Shown: positions 32,586-44,511, counted from the first letter of the stretch. The stretch is 64,000 bases of DNA from Cryptomeria japonica (GCF_030272615.1 NC_081410.1:225857415-225921414), one strand, 5' to 3'. Translations and numbers: made by a program. Notes: generated by a model from the letters alone, not told the origin.

Positions 32586-34154
32586 TGTTGGCATTTGTGT
32601 TGAGTATGTTGACATGATGATATCATGTTGTCATTGATGTCAATATGTTGGAGAGTGAACCGGCAATATACTGAAATGTGAACCGGTACAATATGGTGAA
32701 CCGGTATATGTGCAAAGAAGTGAACAGGTATATTGAAGCTAAATAGTTGGCAAAGTGAACTGGTATGGTGGTATAAATTGGTAACTTGAGCAATAGGTGA
32801 AGTGGTATGTTTGTCCAAGAGAACTGGTATGATGAAATGTGAACTGGCATATGGAATATTCTCTATGAAGACTTAACAGGATATGACTACTGGTTGGTAG
32901 TCTTAGCTTAAGGGTTTCCGATTGAAGTGTTCCAAGCCTGTGTGAATCAACCGATGACATAGTGTGATAAGTTAGCATTGTAATAAAGATCTAATCGTGT
33001 TACCATGTCAGCTTGAGCGCGTGAAGGATCTTGCATGAAGGAGATCGATCATATCTCCCTCAAGAATATGTGAAGTCCCTATAAATGGTGGAGAACGCAT
33101 GATGGGTTATCCCTTCCATAAAGCGGTGAAGAACGAATGATGGAGAATGTCTCGAGATCTGTTCAAGACCATTGTATTTAAATGCAAAGTGTTCAATGGC
33201 TAGGATTGAACCACCTGAATTGCTTAACCTAAATGTTTAGGGTTTAGGGTTTATGCTACTAACCTATCTGTTTCCTATAACGTCGATGTTGTGTTTCATG
33301 CTAAGGTTGTTGGCAAATGGTGTGTGTGTATCTAAGTGAAGAGATACATGATTCTTTCCAGACCAGATGAGATAAGAGGATTGAGTCCTGTATTGTGTTT
33401 GTGCAGAAGGAAGGAACTTAAGTGGATCTGCATTCGGCATTGAGTGCTATTATCAAATCATTGTAATACTTGTTGATCTTTAACCACTTCAACAGTTGGA
33501 AAATCCCTTAACCGGGTAGCTTTAATCATCTTGTTGTAAATCCTTTAATAGGGTGACTCAAACTAACTGATCTCTTTAAATCCTCTAACAAGGTAACCTC
33601 TAACAGGGTTTAACCCTTAACCAGGTATTTAGCCATCCCTTAACCGGGTGATCTCTAATAGGATCGGTTCCTAGCAGAACCTATTGTAATAGTCTTTGAC
33701 CGGACTAGGCTCCTAACAGAGCGGACTTCTAAAGAGTTCAAAAGAAGCATGTGGGTATTCATCCCCACCATGGTTTTTCCTAGTTGGGTTTCCACGTGAA
33801 AAATCTGTGTGTCATGTGTATTATTTTTCATGTGATGATTTAAGTGATTTGTGTCTGAAGGTAAAACATGCTAAGCTAGTTGTTATTATATTTTAGATTA
33901 CCTATTCATGCATAAGGGTGAAATGGAAGTGTGGTATTAAGTTGAGTGGAAAACTAAGTGATTAATCAGTTAACACTTGTCACAGTCATTCCTAGCCTTA
34001 CCGGTTGCATTCTGTTTCAGAATGGTGTTACTGTCTGTCAGACATTTGCAGTGTTTGCAGTCAAACCAGTTTGGGAAAAGATTTTGTAACTGTACTGATT
34101 CACCCCCCCCTCTCAGTACCGGTTTGGTACTTATTGTTCATCATTGAGTTATCA
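32586..34154 (+). repeat. 5' LTR of copia F
   Basis: 1569 bases, TGTTGGCATTTGTG...GAGTTATCA. Contains the dyad TTGTCATTGATGTCAA (32628-32643), a TATA-like CTATAAAT (33079-33086), many ACCGGT motifs and the GTACTGA...TCAGTAC stem-loop (34092-34119). Confidence 0.95.
33079..33086 (+). promoter_or_regulatory. TATA-like box of the copia F LTR
   Basis: CTATAAAT, about 490 bases into the LTR. The right LTR has TTGTAAAT there, so only the left copy keeps it. Confidence 0.4.
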
Positions 34155-34156
34155 AT

Positions 34157-34168
34157 TGGTATCAGAGC
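34157..34168 (+). other. Primer-binding site of copia F
   Basis: TGGTATCAGAGC, two bases after the LTR; initiator Met tRNA type. Confidence 0.95.
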
Positions 34169-34225
34169 GTCCTCCAGGTCCTCTATGTTGTAAGCTTAAC
34201 CACTTGAGGGAAAGATCCTATTGTA

Positions 34226-35230
34226 ATGATGCAAAGAGAAGGTCCAAAGTTCAACAGAGAACTTCAAAATTTGGAAGGACAAAATGAAGATTTACATTAA
34301 AAGAATAGGTGCTCAACACTAGAGCTATATTGAGAATGTTTTTATAATTCCTACTGGTACTCTCATCGATGATCAAAAGAGAGAAATACAGGAGAATGGG
34401 CAAGTCATGGAAGCCCTAATCAGCAGCTTATCTGACATTGAGTTTATTGATGTCCAGGATAAAGATAATCCCAAAGAAGTATGGGACACTCTTGAGAATA
34501 TCTATGGCGGTGATGAGCATGTAAAACAAGCTAAGGGAAAAAGCATTAGAGGGAAGTTTGAAGACATGTGGATGGTTTAAGGTGAGACCATTCAATAGTA
34601 TGGAATAAGGATCAAAACTATTATTGGAGATATCAAGAGCGTAGGTGGTAAAATGGAAAATTCCACTGTGGTAAGAAAAGTTTTGAGATCCTTATTACTG
34701 GTCTATGCAATAAGGGTTGCTGCTATTTAGGAGTTGAGATCAATAGACAAGACTAAGGTATCCCTAGACTCCATCATTGCAAAGTTGACAGCCTATGAGC
34801 TAAATAGTTTTGATGGTAGTGTTCAAAAGATTGAATCAGCTTTTAGAGATTATGTTGTACCATCCAGAAAAGGAAAAGAAGCAAGCACCAGTGATGAACC
34901 AAGACAGAGTAGAGAAATGGATGATGAGGAGATCCTAATGGAATTTGAAGCTCTTCTTGCCAGGAAACTTCCTAAAGGAACTGGTAAATATAGAGGTAAG
35001 CTCCCTTTGAAATGATTTTCTTGTAACCAAATAGGACATATTGCTATAAACTGTCCTAATGGTGACAACAAGGACAAACCGGAGAGGTTCAAGAAATTTA
35101 AAGGAGGAAACCGGAGAAACTATTTTATTGTAGTTGATGAAGGTGTCACAGATGAGGAATCAAAAGATGAAGAGAATGAAGATATTGTGTTTGTTGTAGT
35201 AAAGGAAGATGTGTCAGACAAGAAGGCTCT
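34226..35230 (+). pseudogene. Copia F gag
   Basis: Start chosen at the first ATG after the primer site (M-M-Q-R-E-G-P-K-F-N-R-E), which matches copia G. A two-base loss near 34262 shifts the frame. UBN2-type region: S-L-S-D-I-E-F, V-W-D-T-L-E-N-I-Y-G-G-D-E-H and G-K-F-E-D-M-W-M. The zinc knuckle near 35013-35055 reads stop-F-S-C-N-Q-I-G-H-I-A-I-N-C: the first Cys codon has become TGA. Other stops lie at about 34327, 34577 and 34730. Gag would form the capsid. Confidence 0.85.
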
Positions 35231-36420
35231 TGTCTCCCACTTTGATAATTCCAATGAGTGGATTATTGACAGTGGTTGTTCTCACCATATGACTGGTGAC
35301 TAAAGAAATTTTCTATCTTTGGAAGAATATGATGGTGGTGTGGTTCACTTTGGTAATGATGCACCATGTATGGTTAAAGGATGAGGGTCCATCTCTCTGA
35401 ATGGAAAGAACAGTGCTGACAATGTGTATTGGGTGGAAGGTCTTAGACACAATCTATTGAGTGTTACCTAGCTGAATGATAGTGGACTCACTCTGGAATT
35501 CAAAAATGGAGAGTGCAAAATCAAAGGAAAGAATGGTGAATTGATGGCCACTGGTATGCAGACCAAGGGTAACTTATTTCAGCTAAATGCAAATGTAAGT
35601 ACATGTCTTATGGCTAAATTTGATGATAGCTAGATATGGCATAGGATACTCTACCATGTAAACTTTGATAACATTGTAAAGGCCAATAAGACCAAGGCAG
35701 TCAGAAGATTGCCAGTGCTGAGCAAACCGGTAAATCTTTGACATCAAATAATTTACTTCATCTTGTGCATACTGATTTGTGTGGTCCTATGAAAACTAGG
35801 AGTGTGTAGGAAGATAGGTATTTCATGATTCTGACTGATGATTTCTCAAGAATGATGTGGGTCACATTCTTGAAAGATAAGTCTGAAGCTTTTGGAAAGT
35901 TCAAAGCTTTAAGAGCACTGGTGTAAAAGGAAAGTGATAGAAGAATCAAGTGCCTTAGAACTAATCAAGGAAGAGAGTTCACTTCCAGTGAATTCAATAA
36001 ATATTATGAAGAGAATGGTATCAAGAGGCAACTGTCTGCCCCTCAGACTCCATAGCAGAATGGCTTAGCAAAGAGAAACAACTGGACTATGGTTGAAGCA
36101 GCTAGAACTATGTTGATCCAAGCAAAAGTTGCTCACACCTTTTGTAGTATACACAATGAACCGGGTACTCATCAAGAAAGGAAAGGATAAGACCCCTTAT
36201 GAGTATTGGACTGGTAAGACACCAGCAGTAAGCTACTTTAGAATGTTTGGTAGCAAATGTTATATCAAGAGAAGTGAACATCAGAGCAAGTTCGATGCAA
36301 AATGTGATGAAGGAATATTCTTAGGATATTCCACCAAGAGCAAAGCTCTCAAATGTTTCAACAATAGGACTTAGAGAATTGTTGAAAGCATCAATGTTAG
36401 AGTTGATGAAAATTCTAGAA
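35231..36420 (+). pseudogene. Copia F protease and integrase
   Basis: Protease motif W-I-I-D-S-G-C-S-H-H-M-T-G-D at 35260-35302 is intact, followed at once by a stop. The GAG-pre-integrase segment is at 35630-35760 (I-W-H-R-I-L-Y-H-V-N-F-D-N). The integrase core runs over L-V-H-T-D-L-C-G-P-type sequence near 35762, D-D-F-S-R-M-M-W and A-P-Q-T-P-stop-Q-N-G, where CAG has become TAG. It ends with the G-I-F-L-G-Y-S-T-K-S-K tail at 36312. Multiple frameshifts. Confidence 0.85.
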
Positions 36421-38235
36421 AACCTGAGGAAACTGGCAGTAAGCAAGTAAGAGATGAGCCCGTAGTAAACTTTTGGGAACCGGTTACTAATCAACCAAGT
36501 ACTGGTAATAGTGTTCCTACATCAGTAGATGTTGATGCTGATGAAGATGAGGATGAAGAAGAAAAGCAGGAGAAATCAGTCAAGAGCATTCCTCAATATG
36601 TCAAACTAAATCATGATCCAAAGCAGATCATAGGAGATAAGGATGCAGGAATCCTTACAAGAAGAAAGTTCAGAGAGAATTCTTGTATGATCTCTGAATT
36701 TGAGCCTAAATCATTCAAAGAGGCATATAAATATGAAGACTGGATCAAGGCAATGGAGGAGGAACTTGACTAGATAGACAAGAATGGTACATGGTCTTTG
36801 GTACCCAAACCGGAGCATAAAAATGTCATTGGTACCAAACGGGTTTTCAAAAACAAGCTGAATGAGGATGGCACAATGGTAAGGAACAAAGCCATACTAG
36901 TATGTAAAGGATATGCTCAAGAAGAAGGAGAAGACTATGGAGAAACCTTTGCCCCAATAGCCAGATTGGAAGGAGTTCGTATGCTTCTTGCATATGCAGC
37001 TTTTAAAGGATTCAAGGTATACCAAATGGATGTAAAATCTGCATTCCTAAATGGAATACTTGAAGAGGAGGTGTATATAGAGCAACCAGATGGGTTTACC
37101 CTATCAAAAGATAGTGACATGGTGTGTAGGCTACATAAAGCCTTGTATGGACTAAAGAAGACACCTAGAGCATGATATGAACGCTTGCACTCCCATCTTG
37201 TGAAGATTGGATTTGAAAGAACAAGTGAAGATAGCAATATCTACTTGAAATTGGAAGGAGATCAAATTCTAATCTATGAAGTATTTGTTGATGACATCAT
37301 CTTTGGAGGTGATGACAAGATGAGTCATGAATTTGCAATTGCAAAAAAAGGAGTTTAAAATGTCACTCATAGGGGAGATTAAGTTCTTCATTAGACTATA
37401 GATTCAACAAATGAAAGATGGAATCTTTATTACTCAGTCCAAGTATGTCAAAGAGGTGTTGAAGACCTTTGGCATGGAAGATAGTAAACTGGTTGGTACA
37501 CCAATGGTGACCAGTTGTAAGCTATCAAAAGAAGATGACTCAGCGGTGGTAAATGAGAAGGACTACCGATCAATGATTGGTAAGTTGCATTATGTAGTGC
37601 ATAGTAGACTGGACATTTCACATGTAGTGGGTATTACCACTCAATTTCAGCAAAGCCCTAGAGAATCCCACTTGGTAGCAGTCAAGCGGATTCTTAGATA
37701 TCTGAAGGGAACTATTGACTATGGGTTATGGTATCCATACAATAATGATTTCAACCTGAAAGTGTTCACAGATGCTGATTAGGCTAGTAATGTAGATGAT
37801 CAAAAGAGCACAACCGGTGGTGCATTCTTCCTTGGTGGTAGATTGGTCTCATGGATGAGTAAAAAGCAGAGTTGTATCTCTCAGTCTACAGTAGAAGCAC
37901 AGTATGTTGCAGCTTTTATGAACTACACCCAGACTATTTGGATGAAGCATGTATTGAATGGCTTCAAAGTTCCTGTATCTGAACCGATAAGCATATTTTG
38001 TGACAATACAAGTGCAATTAATATTTCCAAGAATCTGGTTTTGCATGCTAGAACCAAGCACTTTGAGTTCAAGTATCATTTCTTGAGGAAAAAGGTTCAG
38101 AACAAGGAGGTTGTACTGGAACATGTTTCTAGTAAGGAGCAATTAGCAGATATATTCACCAAGCCTCTACCAAAGGCTTCATTTATCTATTTAAGAGGTG
38201 AATTAGGGGTGCTGCCCCTTCAAGAGGTGAACTAA
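36421..38235 (+). pseudogene. Copia F reverse transcriptase and RNase H
   Basis: RT is preserved over 36798-37175 ([32 protein letters not shown]). The catalytic box near 37285 reads F-V-D-D, the usual copia form with Phe. RNase H starts about 37411, with L-R-Y-L-K-G-T, T-D-A-D followed by a stop where W is expected (TAG), and E-A-Q-Y near 37895. It ends D-I-F-T-K-P-L-P-K-A near 38170. Stops near 37173, 37398 and 37782 make it inactive. Confidence 0.9.
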
Positions 38236-38478
38236 AAGTATGTACTCCACATCAGTCAGGTATTGCAGTGTCCAAATTTTTCCAGATTGATGTGTTGAAG
38301 GATGCTAATCCTCAAGGGGAGCAGCATAGTGGAACAGGAAAGCTTGTGCCTCCACTTTGGCATTGTTGTCAAAGGGGGAGAAGATGTGAAGCAGAGAAGA
38401 TATCTATAGCAATGGGGAGAAGATGTGATGCAGAAAGAGAGATCTTTGTATATTGTCATCAATACCAAAGGGGGAGAT
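38236..38478 (+). other. Copia F 3' leader to LTR, with polypurine tract
   Basis: Contains two similar purine-rich stretches (GGGGAGAAGATGTGA) and the polypurine tract AAAGGGGGAGAT directly before the LTR (38467-38478). Confidence 0.8.
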
Positions 38479-40029
38479 TGTTGGCATTTGTGCTGAGTAT
38501 GTTGACATGATGATATTATGTTGTCATTGATGTCAATATGTTGGAGAGTGACCCGAAAATATGCTAAAATGTGAACCGGTACAATGTGGTGAATCAGTAT
38601 ATGTGCAAAGAAGTGAACAAGTATATTGAAGCTAAATAGTTGGCAAAGTAAACCGGTATAGTGGTATAAACCGGTATATTGAGCAATAGGTGAAGTGGTA
38701 TGTTTGTCCAAGAGAACCGGTATGATGAAATGTGAACCGGCATATGGAATGTTCTCTATGAAGACTTAACATGATATGACTACCGGTAGGTAGTCTTAGC
38801 TTAAGGGTTTTCGGTTGAAGTGTTCCAAGCCTGTATGACTCAACCGATGACAATGTGTGATGAGTTACCATTGTAATGAAGATCCGATCGTGTTGCCACG
38901 TTAGCTTGAGCGCATGAAGGAGATCCATCCTATCTACCTTGGGAATATTCGAAGTCCTTGTAAATGGTGGAGAATGCGTGATGGGTTATTGCTTCCATAA
39001 AGTGATGAAGAACGAGCCATGGAGAATGTCTCGAGATCTGTTCAAGATTGTTGTATTCAAATACAAAGTGTTCAATGGCCAAGATTGAACTATCTGAATT
39101 ACTTAACCTAAATGTTTAGGGTTTAGGGTTTATGCTACTGACCTATCCATTTCCTATAAGGTCGATGTTGTGTTTCATGCTAAGGTTGTTGGCAAATGGT
39201 GTGTGTATATCTAAGTGAAGAGATACGTGATTCTTGCCAGACTAGATGAGATATGAAGATTGATTCCTTCATTGTGTGTGTGCAGAAGGAAGGAACTTAA
39301 GCGAATCTGCATTAGCCATTTAGTGCTATTATCAAATCATTGTAATACTTGTTGATCTTTAACCACTTCAACAGTTGGAAAATCCCTTAACCGGGTAGCT
39401 TTAATCAGCTTGCTGTAAATCCTTTAACAGGGTGACTCAAACTAATTGAGTTCTTGAAATCCTCTAACAAGGTAACCTCTAACGGGGTTTAACCCTTAAC
39501 CGAGTATTTAGCCATCCCTTAACCGAGTGATCTCTAACAGGATCAGTTCCTAGCAGAACCTGTTGTAACAGTCTTTAACCAAACTAGGCTCCTAACAGAG
39601 CGGACTTCTAAAGAGTTCAAAAGTAGTTTGTGGTATTCATCCCTACCATGGTTTTTCCCAGTTGGGTTTCCACGTGAAAAATTTGTGTCATGTGTAGTAT
39701 TTTTCATGTGATGATTTAAGTGATTTGTGTCTGAAGGTAAAACATGTTGAGCTAGCTATTATTATATTTTAGATTACCTATTCATGCATAAGGGTGAAAT
39801 GGAAGTGTGGTATTAAGTTGAGTGGAAAACTAAGTGATTAACCGGTTAACGCTTGTCACAGTCATTCCTAGCCTTACCAGTTGCATTCTGTTTCAGACCG
39901 GTGTTACTGTCTATCAGAAATTTGCAATTTTTGCAGTCAAACCAGTTTGGGAAAAGATTTTGTAACTGTACTGATTCACCCCCCCTCTCAGTACTGGTTT
40001 GGTACTTATTGTTCATCATTGAGTTATCA
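38479..40029 (+). repeat. 3' LTR of copia F
   Basis: 1551 bases, differing from the 5' LTR mainly by substitutions, many of them C-to-T or G-to-A at CCGG sites, and short indels. Dyad at 38521-38536 and stem-loop at 39968-39994. Confidence 0.95.
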
Positions 40030-40345
40030 ATGCACTCATAAGAACAAGTTGGTGCGCTCTAAAGAGCAATTTGATGTGCTCAAAAGAGAAAATTGATGTG
40101 CTTAAAAGAGCAATAGGATGCGCTCGAAAGAGAAATTTGATGCGCTCAAAAGAGCAAGTTGATGTGCTCTAAAGAGAAATTTCATGTGCTCGAAAGAGCA
40201 ATTTGATGTGCTCAAAAGAGAAAGATGATGCACTCTAAAGAGAAATTTGATGCACTCAAAAGAGCAAGTAGGATACTTGGATGCACTCATAAGAGCAAGT
40301 AGATATTTTGATGTGCTCATAAACACCAATTGATTAGATGTACTC
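40030..40345. repeat. Short tandem repeat of element E, right part
   Basis: About thirteen units of roughly 22-24 bases continuing the array at 32395. Each has a GCTC-(AAAA or TAAA)-GAGC core, variable at the second base of the stem. Confidence 0.9.
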
Positions 40346-40485
40346 AAAAGAGAAAGTACGATGCTTGGTTGATGTTTGATTGATGCTTGATGCTTTTTTA
40401 TTGATGATTGATGACTTAGTAGATTAGATTAGTTGTTGACTTTTGGTCCATTGTTATATCATAGGATCATTTACAAGCCCTCCAA

Positions 40486-41600
40486 ATGTGTGGACTATAT
40501 CCTAGTACCTTTAGTATGAACCCTCAGCTGACTAAGGATGACAGAGGGTTGATCAATGCATGTGGGTTGGGGTTCCTATTAGATATGCCATGGTATCAGG
40601 TGAACCATGGTCTACTAATAGTACTTGTGGAGTGGTGGCATGGCAACCACAACACCTTTCACTTATTGACTAGGGAGATAACATTTACTCTCGAGGATGT
40701 ATATAGGATTTTGTGCATACCAATCATGGGAGAGCTCGTGGTGTATGATGTAGAGGAGCAGGGTGGCACAGAGGCCTTAAGACAGATTTTTATGATCCTC
40801 ATATTGGTAGCTACTCCAATTCATGGTAGGACATGGTTGATCAGTTTTGGCCAAATTGATTGGAGGTTTCTTATGTCTAGACAGGAGAGGGCATGGTTTC
40901 TTAGCTAGATGGGGGAGGATATTGAGTCAGATGTTAGAGGAGAAGATGAGGTTTATTTAGGGTATGTACATGTTAGCACACCTATATCATGATTTACACC
41001 AAGTTGTGTATGATAAGGGGGCTGCTTTGTCATTTGGGGTCATTTTACAGCAGATATGGGCTTGGGAGAATATCCTAGTAGCTCAACCATTAGCAAATAG
41101 GATTCAGCCAATCGGTCGACCATATGTATATGCTTTTACTAGAGCAATTGTCCAGCATAGGTTGGGCAAGCTAGAGTACTGGTGCAGAGTCTTGGATGAC
41201 CTGATAGTAGTGGTGTGGCGACTCTATCTTGATTGCGAGTGTGGGGAGATGATGTGTGAGAGATGCCTTATGTGTTCACTTTTAGGTATCTAATTGGCAA
41301 GACCCCATAAATTATTGAGCACTTCATTCTGACTAGGGTCCTCAGATAGTATGGTCGGGCACAAGGTATGCCATAGGGTAGAATGAAGTATGCACGTGCA
41401 CATAAGGAGAGACCAGAGTGGGGGGCCTTGATTGATTTTGATATGGCTTATGTAGAGATGTAGACACTAGGTGCACATGCATGGGATTACAAGATGATGA
41501 CATTGGATGGGGGGATATTGCCACCATATGTGCAATATTTTATAGGGTACCCTTTCTCAAGGCTTGTAGATCCTAAGGAGCCAATGCCACTATTCAAGGA
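40486..41600 (+). pseudogene. Plant mobile domain (PMD, aminotransferase-like) protein
   Basis: First segment (40486-40908): L-V-E-W-W-H-G-N-H-N-T-F-H-L, then E-I-T-F-T-L-E-D-V-Y-R-I-L, the hallmark N-terminal blocks of PMD proteins (MAIL1/MAIN-like family and PMD genes of transposons). After a stop at 40906 and a frameshift: L-A-H-L-Y-H-D-L and I-L-Q-Q-I-W-A-W-E (40967-41075). A further shift leads into I-I-E-H-F-I-L-T-R-V-L (about 41315). The real start may be upstream of 40486. The gene is antisense to element E by its LTR signals. PMD proteins in plants affect silencing and genome stability; the role inside transposons is not settled. Confidence 0.8.
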
Positions 41601-42480
41601 TGATGAGCTACAACTAACTCATGGGAGGAGGAGGAGGAGGAGGAGGGAGGGAGGATATGATGGAGGAGGCAGGGGGAGAGACATAGGAGAGGGAGGTAGA
41701 GGTGGGAGAGGGGGAGATGGAGGTAGAGATGGAGGGAGAGATGGAGTGGATGAAGGGGATGGAGGGGGAGAAGTGGGAGGAGATGGAGGATGACATAGGA
41801 GGCCTCCTCCATAAGCATTAGCTAGCCTAATACCACCTCAAGCACCAATACAACTGAGGGGACCTAGGATACCACCACTATGACCATAGGGACAAGTGCC
41901 ACTACAACCACAACCACAAGGGTAGGGCCAAAGGCAGGCTCAGAGACAGCTGCAACCACCATCATAGAGGAAACCACCAATTTAGACAAGATTATAGCCA
42001 CAACCTTGGCCACAGTAGGTGCCATCACAGCCACAGCCTCAGAGGTTACAGGGCATCATTGATCAGTTGAGGACATGGCTTGCATAAGCATAGGGGCAGA
42101 TTGCTCAACTTCAGGGATAGGTCACTTAGCTCACCACTAAGTGAGATATAGCTATAGAGTGGTATGGTCAAGCAGATGGTCTTGTTCAGACCTTACAGAA
42201 GGTAGCAAGCTAGGGGATGGGTGAAAATATTGTGAGAAAGTTGGTATACCAAATGGGGAGGGTTGATTACTACAAGACACTATACTTCCAAGAAATGCCC
42301 TCAAATAGGTGAGCACAATTGTATGCTCAAATATCTAAGCATGGCGGGTCTCAATAGGAGATTGAGAGTCTCGGAGTGACAGGTCCTAGGAAGGATCACA
42401 ATGGGGATGGTGCAGGTGCAGGCCCTTTTGGAATAGAAGGTGAATTAGTTGTGAGACCAATAGATTCTAGAGGGAGCCAC
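41601..42480 (+). pseudogene. Low-complexity tail of the PMD protein
   Basis: Continues the PMD frame at P-L-F-K-D-D-E-L. Then comes an Arg-run and a Gly/Arg/Asp-rich stretch (41620-41792) from a purine-only (GGA)n-like DNA, a Pro-rich patch, a Thr/Ala-rich segment (41880-42060), and a helical Q-L-R-T-W-L region with E-W-Y-G-Q-A-D (about 42065-42200). PMD proteins often end in such disordered tails. Several stops and frame changes. Confidence 0.5.
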
Positions 42481-44480
42481 TCATAGATTTTTCCCCTCGA
42501 TGCCATTCTTTTGATGTATTGATTATGACTCCTCATTTTGTTGTATACACATTATGATGTACTTGGTTATTATCGCTCTTGTTTTATTGATATCAATGTA
42601 CATGGACATTGATTATTTTTTGATGATATGATATATGATGATGCTCTTGTGGATGCATTCTACATGTTTTATGTGGTACTTTCATGATTATTTACATGAT
42701 TATGATGGATGCAATATTTTTATACATATGGACATGTGCATTTATTTGATCTATGTATTCTATGTGCTTTACATGTTCATATGATGACTTTACATGCCTA
42801 CATGATCGAGATGTTGTCATATGTTTCTTTGCTATGTATAATGATTCTTTATACATGTGTCTATGATAAGAAGCTTATATGTGATGATGTTGTGTGCTTA
42901 TGCAGTCATACTTATATGATGATGCTCATGTGATGATTCTATATGTCTAGAATATGATGTGATATGCTTATATGATAAATTCTATATGCTTATAGGAAGG
43001 TGCATGATGAAATATAATTGATTAATACAAATGAAATGATGTAATGTATGCATGATGTGATGTATGCTGGATGATATCATATATGATTTATGTACATGAT
43101 ATGTATATGTAAAAATGCTTCTCTGTGACAGTAATTCTTATGATGGTGTGATGTCAAGCTACAATATGATGTTAATGTAATGATATATGCAATGGATATA
43201 TAATTAAAATGAACCTAAGATGAAATGAATCTTAATATGTTTGATGATAATTGTGACGATCAATGAACTTAATTCTTACAATGAGATTCAATTATATACA
43301 AACACCTAAATGAAATGAATTTTATGAAATGTAAATGATAAACTAATTATAAATAATGACTTATAATGCAACATGCAGATACAAAAGATATGTACAAAAT
43401 GTTATGCAACTAGATGAAATGAGATGGAATTTTAAATGAAATGATATGAAACACAACCTGATGAAGAATATGATTATTTATTATCAATGTCCATTGTACT
43501 CAACTAGAATCAGAATATTCCCAGCCTTGAAAAGTCTCTAGATGCAATCTAAGAATGAAGCCTAGACTAGCATGCAATCCTAGAATGAAATGTAATCTGA
43601 CAATGTCATCTTTAGAGCCATTTAGTTGTGCTATTTGTCATCATTGAGATTTTAAAATTTTGCAAGATAGTACAAACATTGATGGTACGGTTAAACCATG
43701 ATGACCTGAGTACCTCTTGCATGGATTTTGATATTGCAAATTTTTACAAGCATTGAGGTATAAAGACCTAGATGACCAGAGTATCACTTGCGTAAAAACA
43801 AGAGTTAATTTTGTTCATGTGTGAATCTGAAATGTCTTCCTTGATCTTCTTGTCGATCATATCCTTAGACAAATCCATAAATTACTTAGAAATTAACTCA
43901 CAAACGGCAAACAAAGAAAAAGTCAAGTTTCCACCCTTTCTCCTCTAGTCGATGACATCCTTGAGTTGCTAGGAGATATGACGGCATAAATAGAAATAAG
44001 TTTGTAAATGAGATCACCATTCTAAAAAGATGATTCTTATGTTGATTTTGGTTGTCTAATCTTCTTGGTTGCTTGTTTTGCTATGCTCGATTGTGGCCAA
44101 CCCAGGGTTGGGGTTTTGCCCCCAGTTACAAAACATACTGATTATTATGGATATATACATTGATTACCAATCAAAAGTGGGACATTGCTTGTAGCGTTGT
44201 TTAAACAATTAAGGATAGTGACTGCTCTAAGTGTGTCCAAAAAGTATTTTTTTCAAAGCTTTTGTTGCGGATGAGTTGTTGTTGGATAGCATGACCAGAT
44301 GAGACAAATGGAAAAGTGTAGGTATGGGCAAGCGTGCAAGCGAGTGTAAGCACCTTGATAGATGGAGAAACTGATCTAAGACAAGTAGCGTTTGTTTCCA
44401 GGTTTTTCACTACTTGTGTTTATTGCAATTTTTCTATTATTTTCATTTTTTGTGTCACCAGGCGCCTATTTGCTAGGTTT
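42481..44480. other. Element E 5' internal region, no gene
   Basis: 42540-43460 is biased towards ATG, TGAT and ATAT words, as in a decayed simple repeat. The open frame 42709-42933 follows from that and is not a gene. 43600-44390 is unremarkable apart from the inverted repeat CCAACCCAGGGTTGG (44098-44112). Nothing resembling gag or pol on either strand. Confidence 0.5.
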
Positions 44481-44511
44481 TCACCATAGTGACGAATTTT
44501 TTAGTTTTTCA

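Larger units (their letters stand above)
32586..40029 (+). mobile_element. Ty1/copia element F
   Basis: LTRs 32586-34154 and 38479-40029, target duplication AAGCA/ATGCA (32581-32585, 40030-40034; one mismatch, and the left copy deviates from the surrounding repeat). Primer site 34157-34168, purine tract 38465-38478. Gag-pol is complete in order (gag, protease, integrase, RT, RNase H) but holds many stops. Same family as copia G. Confidence 0.95.

Noticed and set aside
32534-32978. Minus-strand His/Ser-rich open frames in the copia F LTR (also 38256-38928)
   Set aside because: They lie in LTR sequence, follow from its repeated ACCGGT/ACCAGT words, and appear in both LTRs only because these are copies.
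33600-33640. Repeated TTAACCGGGT / CTAACAGGG words in the copia F LTRs as a separate satellite
   Set aside because: They are an internal property of this LTR family (also seen reversed in G near 53740-53850) and not an independent repeat.
42540-43460. ATG-rich region considered as a regulatory or centromeric satellite
   Set aside because: No regular period could be seen; it looks like a decayed simple repeat inside element E.
44098-44112. CCAACCCAGGGTTGG inverted repeat as a terminator or attachment site
   Set aside because: A single short palindrome in a non-coding region of a plant element, without further support.
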